From: Apostichopus japonicus
Taxonomy: Eukaryota > Echinodermata > Holothuroidea > Aspidochirotida > Stichopodidae
Length of the DNA stretch: 64,000 nt
Assembly (NCBI RefSeq): GCF_037975245.1
Contig: NC_092567.1
Location: 6,818,714 to 6,882,713, forward strand
Direction of reading: 5' to 3'
Of the stretch, positions 11,668-21,900 are shown in pieces. Below the pieces are notes generated by a model that was not told the origin of the DNA, did not search any database, and saw only the letters and a list, made by a program, of their open reading frames with translations. The translations under genes and the position numbers were made by a program. Numbering within the stretch: the stretch's first letter is position 1; every line of letters starts with the position of its first letter.

Positions 11668-11857
11668 CCCTACTGGGGGGTCTTAGTGGAAATTTCCGTG
11701 GAGGGGGATTGTCCGGGGGAAAATTGTCATGGGTGGGAATTGTCCGGAGTGGGAATTGTCCAAGGGGCAATTGTCGGGCTTTGCAATTGTCCGGGTGGGA
11801 ATTGTCCGGGTGGGAATCGTCCGGGTGGGAATCGTCCAGGGGGCAGTTGTTTGGGAA
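11668..11857 (+). repeat. 15-bp minisatellite (GTCCGGGTGGGAATT)
   Basis: Clean copies sit at about 11798-11842 and degenerate ones on both sides. The period is a multiple of three, so an open frame reads as repeated five-residue units (GNCPG/GNRPG). With no supported start or splice context I treat it as a repeat rather than a gene. Confidence 0.75.
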
Positions 11858-11899
11858 CCGTCTTACTAACTATTGGATTTTTAGAGGAACCCATTTCCC

Positions 11900-13880
11900 A
11901 TGATTGCGTCCATCAAACGAATGGAAATACTGGAACCTACCAACTGAAACGGAAAACTTGCATTGCTTCCATTTCTGTTTTTTGTAATCATGTTTTTTTA
12001 CACAAATCAAAATTAACTAACAAAACAAAAGTATGAAGCTAATAAAAAACAGTTAAAATTAGAAACCTTCAACCCAGCTATTGAGACAGTTGCGGTGTTT
12101 ATAAACAGAGCACATTGACTGCACATGAGGTACACACTCTCGTGTACACCTACACATATATGTACAGTAGGTATTTACGCAGTCTGGGAGTTTCTAGCAA
12201 CACAGTTATATGTGAGAATAATGCATGGATGGCATGAGTTTCGATTGGCTAGTTTTTAGCTCATACTAGTTTGAGCTATAGCCATGTTGCAGCTCTATCC
12301 TATGTGACTATTGATCCACCTGTAAAAAAATACATATATGTTGCTTAGTCCTTGGTGGATAAACGAAGAAACTTGTACAATGGTTGTCAAGTAAGGTAGC
12401 ATCAGTGGTATTCAAGAAAGTTGAGGTCACAGGTCAGTTAGGGGTCGATAATTATCAGGGGTTTTTGTCAACACACAAAATATGCTTCCCTTCTCACGTT
12501 AAAAATGGTTGATGGTGACGGTTGGTCAAAATTATCATAGGTTAATGGCCTATTTAGCATGTTCAGAAATTTTCATTTGGACAGGATCTATTTGGGGGTA
12601 CCTTTACATTTGTCACCATAAGTTAATGCATTTAGAACTTTTTCAGGTGTAGGTTTATATAATGGACCTATCAATTGTATGATGCACCCTCGGACCCACG
12701 GGATAGGTGCCTCAATATTTAAAATTAAGCTGGACATTTGACACATCCTTGCATAGTAAATTTGATACATTGATGCATGTCGTTGACCCACATCAAATTT
12801 ACATTAATTGACTGACCATTTGCTGCCCGTGAAAGATTCTTTGTGGCACATTGATGCACCTTGACACACTTATTGTAGTTGTAATGGTGCACCAAATGTC
12901 CACTTTGACGGACGCCTTAGTCACATAAATCTTTGGACATGATGCACATTTAATGCACCACTCCAGGGGTGAGGAGGATGTCACTGAGTCCCTCTTACAA
13001 CTGATAGGTACATAGTCATAGTACAGCCATATACCACCAGGGAGTTGTTATGGAACAACTCCCTGATACCACAGCCTGTGTCAAATAAACATTAGTGTGC
13101 ATGAGAGGGAATCAGTTAAGTTGATTGATTATTCCTCTCACTGTTTACATGTGATTGTAATCTGAATATAAGAACAAGGCCATGGTGTTTGCCAATTCAT
13201 GGTCTGCCTGGTAATCATATCACATTACATGCCTTTAATACTAGTTGAGTTGAAACTGATCAGAACTGAGCCTTCAATTGGTAAGTGGGTCATTATTGCC
13301 AGTCCACAGCACAAACCACAGTATTCAGTTACATTTTGTTGACCTGATCTGAGTTCATTTCCTTTTCAGTAATGGGATCTTATAGAGAGGAGCATAAACA
13401 TTGCAGTGAAAATGTTTACTAAAAATAAGTTTCCAATCAAAATGAAAGTTAAAAATTTAAGAAAAACTGTTGAAAGTATTTAAGTACATTTTACCACTTT
13501 AAGATTGTTAAAGCTTTTTTCCACAAATATCTCTTTTTGCAGACTCGGTTAGAGTATTAATTTGCTGTATATTGTTGTGCATTGTCTGAAAGTTTACGCC
13601 CCCCCCACCACCCACCTTTCTACATTGACCTTGCAAATGCAATCTCCTCTAAATAAATATCACATTACTTAGTATTAGTTTATGCACCATTGGTGCTCTT
13701 GCTTTTATTTATCATGGATGTCTTAACAATATTTTAAAGAAACACCAAAGTTCTGCTTCATATCCCTTATCCTATGATGAAAATACATGTAAGTTTCATT
13801 TTAGTTAATAATTATTTTGGCCTCTGAATAATTTTTTTAATTGTGACCAAATGAAAATTGAAGAATAATTATAGTCAAGT
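11900..13880. other. No gene seen; one perfect hairpin
   Basis: AT-rich, no supported exon. At 13038-13065 CAGGGAGTTGTT, loop ATGG, AACAACTCCCTG form a perfect 12-bp stem. Confidence 0.5.
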
Positions 13881-14885
13881 GGGGTAAGAAAAAACAATTT
13901 ACCTAAAGTTTGCTCTAAAAATTGATGAGTAAGAGGTATTGTTTCGGTTCCAATGTTCAAGTGTGTAGAGTGGGATTCTCTTAAAGAGAATCTAACAAAA
14001 ATAACTATTTTGTAAATGGAAAGTGTCGTTTTTTGCGAAAAATGTTTTTTTTTTTTTACCCCCAAAATTTGCTTAATTCGGGGTAAAAAAAAACAGTGCC
14101 GGGGTAAAAAAAAACAATGCTAGAAAACAGCTATTTTCTTCATGAATGTATCTTAAAATCATGTTTGCATATAATTACATCTAAGTATGAGCTATTACCT
14201 TTACATGAAAAAGGGAAAAAAAATGTGAAATTGTCTTAATTCGTAATTATGGATGGCTCGTGTCATATGTCATGCTAAGCCATATTCATACTGTACAGTG
14301 TGTATATGATGCTACACAAATGTGGTGTAATATAGTAGAAACATTAGAGTTGAGCCAATTTCAGTTACTTCTGCCCAATTATTTAACATTTTTGACACAT
14401 GACAGACATGAAAACTATTTGCCTAACCTCTAAAATCAACATTATGGAAACATTTATCCATTCGGGCAAAATAGGGAGTACATTGGAGCCAGAAAGTACT
14501 TGTTTTTTTTTACCCCATTCGCATCATTTTTTGGGGGTAAAAAAAAACAAGGCCCCCCCATGAAGCGTGAATGAAGTTGGAGTAATTCTACCATGGGGGA
14601 GTGTAATATCACTAACTGCTATGCTGTAACTGCTGGAATAATCTCCACATCATAGAAGCTGGGTATGCAGGAGAAAGTTTCGGATATGTGGTACAAACTT
14701 CAAATTTTGCTCGTTTAGCATTCGCTTGATTCGATGAAAAGCGCTGATTGGCAGCGAAGTGACATAGGGTTCCAGAAATTATATAATAATAAACTAGACA
14801 TATAGGACTATCACCCAAAATAAATTGGAACTTTGGCTAAATATTCCCCTTCTATAAAAAGGGGTTGTTTTTTTTTTACCCCAAC
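13880..14885. repeat. Region with GGGGTAAAAAAAAACA motifs in both orientations
   Basis: Copies on the plus strand occur near 14081, 14101 and 14534. Inverse copies (TTTTTTTTTACCCC) occur near 14046, 14503 and 14866. A looser copy (GGGGTAAGAAAAAACAA) is at about 13882. The spread of the same 15-16-mer over 1 kb suggests one repeat family or element, but I could not define its ends. Confidence 0.5.
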
Positions 14886-15006
14886 TGACTATAAGTGTTT
14901 TTACTGATAGAAACAAAATCTTGTGCATATTATTAATGGTGTATTTACGCATGTGCAGTTGACAAACTGTTCATCCTACTCCAGCATTACTGATACAAAT
15001 GTCAAG

Positions 15007-15770
15007 ATGTCCGACAAGCTTAAAGTTACTAAGGTAGTATCAATCTATGAGCAAGGTCATACAGATGACATTGCTATCAACCAATGACAGGGTTTTCGTC
15101 TGTTTCAAAAGGTTTTGAAAGATTTATGTGTAATAGCGTAATGGTTTCCTCAACAAACATTGCATTTCATCTAATATTAAGTAAGGTCTTCACCAAGGTC
15201 TTTCTACTGAACTGACACTGACATTGATGTAATCAACAAACTCATTCATGTTACTATTAACAATCATTCTCTGACGCAGTGTTCTAAGACTGCTTCAAAG
15301 TCTTTGATACCATTGACCACTATATAATTTTTACAAAACTATACATATGGTTTCCCTGGAAATTTGTAAGGCTGGATCAGAAGCTACATTCAAACAACAG
15401 AACACACATTATGAGTTTCCAAAAATTACAATACTGATCTGTTAGATATCAGTCTATCCTTGAGCCTCTGCTTTTCATAATTTATGTTAATGATCAAAAA
15501 ATTATTTCTGAGAGTATCCATGTTAGTTCTTTATCATTTCAGTGGTAGTGATCCTCATTCTCTAGAGATCTTTGTCAGCAGAGGACTAAGTCCTTTTTGG
15601 AATAGCTCAAAAAAAGTTAACCCTTAGTAAGACTAATGACATGGCTTTTTGTACACATGTTTACATGTTTTAAGTATTTAAATTGACAGTCAAAGCTTCA
15701 ATCCAGTTAACAGTGTAAACTTTTTGAGGTCTATATTGGTTCAGACTTGGCGTGGCATTTAGGGGGAGTC
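15007..15770 (+). pseudogene. Decayed LINE reverse transcriptase
   Basis: Translated pieces follow the order of a non-LTR reverse transcriptase across several frames. First, SDKLKVTKVVSIYEQGHTDD (fingers) near 15008. Then a degraded GLSTELTLT-type stretch near 15200. Then FDTIDHYIIFTKLY near 15303, passing by a one-base shift into YGFPGN. Then EPLLFIIYVND near 15464. The end reads like the VNGL...FLGVYIGSDLSWH segment. The YADD box is not intact. Many stops and frameshifts show it is dead. It lies just upstream of the exon at 15952. Confidence 0.75.
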
Positions 15771-15951
15771 AATTGTTGAGGGGCACAAAAAGTTGAAAGT
15801 TTATGTGATGTCTATGCATTTTAATGTTGAATGGGTAAAATAAGCATAAATGCCTTACAATTGCCTTTTCTTAAACAGGGAATCTGATTTCGTGAGTCAT
15901 CGAAGCTCATTGAAGGTTAAATTTGTATTGTAAATTATTGTTTTATTCCAG

Positions 15952-16032
15952 ATGGAGAAGAAAGTAGTGACAGCCAGAAGGATGTCCATGACAATCCCCA
16001 GGCATGGGTACATGAAGCAATGCTGGAAGTTG
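15952..16032 (+). CDS. Candidate exon A of an unknown plus-strand gene
   Basis: The acceptor TTGTTTTATTCCAG is followed by ATGGAGAAGAAAG and, 81 bases later, by the donor GTAAAG; a second donor, GTGTGT, lies 6 bases further on. Two frames are open: one beginning MEKKVVTARRMSM that leaves in phase 0, and an acidic one (GEESSDSQKDVHDNPQAWVH...) that leaves in phase 1. The first joins exon B at 18052; the second joins exon C at 18770 directly. I cannot choose between them. No recognised domain. Confidence 0.4.
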
Positions 16033-16116
16033 GTAAAGGTGTGTTCATATTAATAATTAACTACAAACTAAGATGCTATGATGACAAAGATTCAGTGCCT
16101 TTCATAATGCATTTTT

Positions 16117-17350
16117 GGTTCCTTGCTAAAAGCAACCTATGTATTCAGATTGGCATGTGTGTGTGCGTTTGTTTTTCTATCTGACCGAGGACTTGAACAA
16201 AAGCATTCCAAGTCCTCGGTTGTGCTTTCTAAAGAATCACCATATCCTTGGAAGAATTCTATGTGTATGGGGTATTGATAAGTTTAGGATACGTGAATTT
16301 GAACAACGGAAAATACAATGGGGTCCTCGGTCGGAATGTATTACAAACGTGTGTGTGTGACGCTTGAGCTTGTATGCACGATAACTCAACAAGGGTATGA
16401 CCGATCATTACCATACTTAGTGGGTGGGTGACCCATAGTAAGTAGATGGACTCTATTGATTTTGGTGCTCATTTCATGAATATTAATGATGTCACAGGGT
16501 CAAATGTGAAAAACTCCAAATTGCAATAACTTGGCTTCTATTAGTCGGAACTTCGTCAAAGTTGGTATGATGATATTGGTAGATAGTCTTTAAACAATGA
16601 TGTGTGTTGCAGGAATGATGCATATTTATGAGGGGGAGGGCTTAGCAATATGTTGGTATGAAAAGTTTGTATGCACGATAACTCAACAAGGGGATGACCG
16701 ATCATTACCATACTTAGTGGGTGGCCCATAGTGAGTAGATTAACCCTATTGATTTGGTGCTCATATCATGAATATTAATGAGGTAATGGGGTCAAATGTT
16801 AAAAACTCCAAATTGCAATAACTTGGCTACTATTAGTCGGAATTTCGTCAAACTTGGTATGATGATATTGGTAGATAGTCTTTACACACTGATGTGTGTT
16901 GCCAGTGATATCATGCATATTTATGAGGGGGCGGGCTTAGCAATTTTTCGGTTTGAAAAGTTTGTCCAGATATCTCAACAAGGAGATGACCGATCATTAC
17001 CATACTTAGTTGGTGGGTGGATCATAGTGAGTAGGATAACCCTATTGATTTTGCTGCTCATTTCATGAATATTAATGAGGTAATGGGGTCAAATGTGAAA
17101 AACTCCAAATTGCAATAACTTGGCTACTATTGGTTGGAATTTCGTCAAACTTGGTACATGATGATATTGGCAGATAGCCTATACACATGTTGTAAGTTGC
17201 AATTGATATGATACAAATTTATGAGAGGGCAGGGCTTAGAATTACTTTGGTAACAAAGCTCTGTGTGCATGAATTGCTGTTGTTGTCATAGCTAGGGCTT
17301 TCTTAGAAATTTCCCTATGAATGGAACTAATGAACAGCAGCAAGGAACCA
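16117..17350 (+). repeat. Repeat element with three ~295-bp tandem units
   Basis: It begins with GGTTCCTTGCTAAAAGCAACC (a short hairpin), then a GT-rich stretch. Three units follow at about 16371, 16668 and 16963, each with CTCAACAAGG, GATGACCGATCATTACCATA, TTTCATGAATATTAATGA and CTCCAAATTGCAATAACTTG. An inverted copy of the start (GCAAGGAACC) lies near 17340. The same start with a long (GT)n recurs at 63828-64000, so this is an interspersed family. Confidence 0.75.
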
Positions 17351-17949
17351 TGAAATGTTTTCATTCTGGTTATTCCTGCTTAGCATAGCTCCAATATATG
17401 GCTAGAAATGTATGCATGTTCATGACCTCGTTATAATATTGTTTATGAAAGTTACCAAGACTCTTTCATGGCCGGCTGAAATGACGTGATATCATGAACA
17501 TTTCCATCAAACGTTGTTTTCAGCAACTGCTGACTCTCTCTATCATCCAGATCTATGATTTTAATTCCACTTTGTTATGTTGAAAGTGTTCATCTTTGCA
17601 GAGATGTTTCCCATAAATTTAGCCTTAACATCAGGGGTAGTCCGTAGAAATAAAGTGTTATTTCCAAAGAAGCTTTTTAATGTAGTGAGTAAGAAAATGG
17701 TAAACATATTGTATAGGTGTGAAGTATAAGGTGACATCATCAATTAACTTAAATGTAGTTCATACTATATCAGTTCTAGAAATAAATATTGTTTTTTATG
17801 TTCCTCCTGGGTCTGGCAATGTTCTGTGTTAGTCATAAGGGGGTTTGGATAATGCCAGAGTTGTTGAAAATATTGATTGCTAGTCATCATTACAGTCAAT
17901 AGGCTATTTATGTCCAGTTTCTTTACCCAATTTTATATACTGGCACACA

Positions 17950-18007
17950 TTAAATGTAGAGAGTAATGAACTACTGATACCATTGCCTCATTACTCTCTA
18001 CATTTAA
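17950..18007. repeat. Perfect 20-bp hairpin in the intron just before exon B
   Basis: TTAAATGTAGAGAGTAATGA (17950-17969) and its exact reverse complement (17988-18007) are separated by 18 bases. The hairpin ends 44 bases before exon B. It may be a small MITE or may affect splicing. Confidence 0.85.
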
Positions 18008-18051
18008 AGTGTGCTTACAGTCAAGTGTTCTTTTCCTCTTTTCCTGTAAAG

Positions 18052-18148
18052 GTTCGCAAATATTACAAGTGGAGTGGAAGGGACACATCCGCAGTCTAAC
18101 AACACTTTAAAAAATTTTACAAGAGAAAGGCAAATATGAAATTGCCAG
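18052..18148 (+). pseudogene. Candidate exon B, carrying an in-frame stop
   Basis: The acceptor TTTTCCTGTAAAG and the donor CCAG|GTAAGA bracket 97 bases. In the frame that joins exon C (phase 1 out) it reads VRKYYKWSGRDTSAV, then TAA at 18097-18099, then QHFKKFYKRKANMKLPG. The W/F/LPG spacing followed by exon C looks like a short helical DNA-binding-type segment (Myb/SANT-like), which is only an impression. Because sequence on both sides of the TAA fits one domain, a nonsense mutation or a sequencing error is likely. A B-skipping transcript (A to C) would avoid it. Confidence 0.4.
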
Positions 18149-18769
18149 GTAAGATTATACTGCAACTCAGGGAACTTTTCCAATTGTTACTTATCTGCTA
18201 ACATCAGATTTACAGTAGCCAACGTGCAACGTTCTTCGCATTGCAGCTGAACAGCGCAATGTACAGAACAAAGAGTCTGCTGTTCAAAGTTATCTTGTGT
18301 TACATAAAGATCACAAAACAGACATGATGGCTTAACGATATATTAAAAAGATCTAATTTATAAGAAATTTCACCAGAAATTAGGGAAGAAATTAATCTGT
18401 ACTCAAACACAGTTTTTGTTTTGACTACTGTAGCAACTGCAGCGTGGGTTATGTCGCAATCTGCATTTGCTCAGATGACGTCACGTTTGCATCTTTTTAA
18501 AGTATATTTGAAATATCCATCCTAAATGATTAAAAATTGTTTCTCTATCAAAACGTAATATTAGCATTCTCATACTTTGAGAACACATTTACAAAATTAT
18601 TTATCGTTTTTTAAGCTCACTTTCAAGGGCTACCAGACAAATCTTTTGAATTGTTTGTTTTGTATATAATAACACCAAATCTTTCACATCAAACTATGTC
18701 CTTTCATCAGTTTTAACAAATGTGCAGTAATCTAACTAGATGCATTTACTATTTTTGTTGCATTTTCAG

Positions 18770-18912
18770 GTCGGAAAGAAGTACTGGCTTTCCTTGAAAG
18801 TCACCCAGATTTAAAGTACGATTGGAAAGCATTCCATAACAAAGAAATGAATGAAGTTCGAAAAGCCCAACTGAGGGCCAGAGACAGGGAAGAGGAATGG
18901 CATAAAAAGTAA
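18770..18912 (+). CDS. Candidate last coding exon C of an unknown gene
   Basis: The acceptor TTGTTGCATTTTCAG is followed by two bases that complete a codon, then 46 codons and TAA (18910-18912). The peptide RKEVLAFLESHPDLKYDWKA continues FHNKEMNEVRKAQLRARDRE and ends EEWHKK. It is highly charged and likely helical at the end. Codon content is clearly protein-like, unlike the surrounding intron. The 65-bp array starts 7 bases after the stop, in what should be the 3' UTR, and its first unit supplies an AATAAA. The family is unknown. Confidence 0.55.
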
Positions 18913-18919
18913 AGTGGCC

Positions 18920-21900
18920 AAATAAAGAGGTGTATACAGTAAAATATAAGTAATGATGTTTTGATGGTACCAGCTACTGCACACAAATAAAGAGGTGTAT
19001 GCAGTAAAATATAAGTAATGATGTTTTGATGGTACCAGTTACTGCACACAAATAAAGGGGTGGATACAGTAAAATATAAGTAATGATGTTTTGATGGTAC
19101 CAGTTACTGCACACAAATAAAGGGGTGGATACAGAAAAATATAAGTAATGATGTATTGATGGTGCCAGTTATTGCACACAAATAAAGAGGTGTATGCAGT
19201 AAAAAATAAGTAATGATGTTTTGATGGTACCAGTTACTGCACACAAATAAAGGGGTGGATACAGTAAAATATAAGTAATGATGTTTTGATGGTATCAGCT
19301 ACTGCACACAAATAAAGAGGTGTCTACAGTAAATATAAGTAATGATGTTTTGATGGTACCAGTTACTGCACACAAATAAAGGGGTGGATACAGCAAAATA
19401 TAAGTAATGATGTTTTGATGGTACAAGCTACTGCACACAAATAAAGGGGTGGATACAGTAAAATATAAGTAATGATGTTTTGATGGTACAAGCTACTGCA
19501 CACAAATAAAGGGGTGTATAAAGTAAAATATAAGTAATGGTGTTTTGATGGTACCAGTTACTGCACACAAATAAAGAGGTGTATACAGTAAAATATAAGT
19601 AATGATGTTTTGATGGTACCAGCTACTGCACACAAATAAAGGGGTGTATACAGAAAAAAATCAGTAATGATGTTTTGATGGTATCAGCTACTGCACACAA
19701 ATAAAGGGTTGTATACAGTAAAATATAAGTAATGATGTATTGATGGTACCAGTGACTGCACACAAATAAAGGGTTGTATACAGTAAAATATACGTCATGA
19801 TGTTTTGATGGTACAAGCTACTGCACACACATAAAGGGGTGTATAAAGTAAAATATAAGTAATGATATTTTGATGGTACCAGTTACTGCACACAAATAAA
19901 AAGGTGTATACAGTAAAATATAAGTAATGATGTATTGATGGTACCAGTAACTGCACACAAATAAAGAGGTGTATTCACTAAAATATATGTAATGATGTTT
20001 TAATGGTACCAGCTACTGCACACAAATAAAGGGGTGTATAAAGTAAAATATAAGTAATGATGTTTTGATGTTACCAGTGACTGCACACAAATAAAGGGGT
20101 GGATACAGTGAAATATAAGTAATGATGTTTTGTTGGTACCAGTTGCTGCACACAATTAAAGAGGTGTATACAGTAAAATATACGTCATGATGTATTGATG
20201 GTACCAGTAACTGCACACAAATAAAGAGGTGTATACAGTAAAATATAAGTAATGATGTTTTGATGGTACCAGTTACTGCACACAAATAAAGGGGTGTATA
20301 AAGTAAAATATAAGTAATGGTGTTTTGATGGTACCAGTGACTGCACACAAATAAAGAGGTGTATACAGTAAAATATAAGTAATGATGTTTTGATGGTACC
20401 AGCCACTGCACACAAATAAAGAGGTGTATTCAGTAAAATATAAGTAATGATGTTTTGATGGTACCAGTTACTGCACACAAATAAAGGGGTGTATACAGAA
20501 AAAAATCAGTAATGATGTTTTGATGGTACCAGCCACTGCACACAAATAAAGAGGTGTATACAGTAAAATATAAGTAATGATGTATTGATGGTACCAGCCA
20601 CTGCACACAAATAAAGAGGTGTATTCAGTAAAATATAAGTAATGATGTTTTAATGTTACCAGCTACTGCACACAAATAAAGGGGTGTATAAAGTAAAATA
20701 TAAGTAATGATGTTTTGATGGTACAAGCTACTGCACACAAATAAAGGGGTGTATAAAGTAAAATATAAGTAATGGTGTTTTGATGGTACCAGTTACTGCA
20801 CACAAATAAAGAGGTGTATACAGTAAAATATAAGTAATGATGTTTTGATGGTACCAGCTACTGCACACAAATAAAGGGGTGTATACAGAAAAAAATCAGT
20901 AATGATGTTTTGATGGTATCAGCTACTGCACACAAATAAAGGGTTGTATACAGTAAAATATAAGTAATGATGTATTGATGGTACCAGTGACTGCACACAA
21001 ATAAAGGGTTGTATACAGTAAAATATACTTCATGATGTTTTGATGGTACAAGCTACTGCACACACATAAAGGGGTGTATAAAGTAAAATATAAGTAATGA
21101 TATTTTGATGGTACCAGTTACTGCACACAAATAAAAAGGTGTATACAGTAAAATATAAGTAATGATGTATTGATGGTACCAGTAACTGCACACAAATAAA
21201 GAGGTGTATTCACTAAAATATATGTAATGATGTTTTAATGGTACCAGCTACTGCACACAAATAAAGGGGTGTATAAAGTAAAATATAAGTAATGATGTTT
21301 TGATGTTACCAGTGACTGCACACAAATAAAGGGGTGGATACAGTGAAATATAAGTAATGATGTTTTGTTGGTACCAGTTGCTGCACACAATTAAAGAGGT
21401 GTATACAGTAAAATATACGTCATGATGTATTGATGGTACCAGTAACTGCACACAAATAAAGAGGTGTATACAGTAAAATATAAGTAATGATGTTTTGATG
21501 GTACCAGTTACTGCACACAAATAAAGGGGGGTATAAAGTAAAATATAAGTAATGGTGTTTTGATGGTACCAGTGACTGCACACAAATAAAGAGGTGTATA
21601 CAGTAAAATATAAGTAATGATGTTTTGATGGTACCAGCCACTGCACACAAATAAAGAGGTGTATTCAGTAAAATATAAGTAATGATGTTTTGATGGTACC
21701 AGTTACTGCACACAAATAAAGGGGTGTATACAGAAAAAAATCAGTAATGATGTTTTGATGGTACCAGCCACTGCACACAAATAAAGAGGTGTATACAGTA
21801 AAATATAAGTAATGATGTATTGATGGTACCAGCCACTGCACACAAATAAAGAGGTGTATTCAGTAAAATATAAGTAATGATGTTTTAATGGTACCAGCTA

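Noticed and set aside
11665-12036. 123-codon frame with PGGN repeats
   Set aside because: Derives from a 15-bp minisatellite; start is not supported and the second half is low-complexity.
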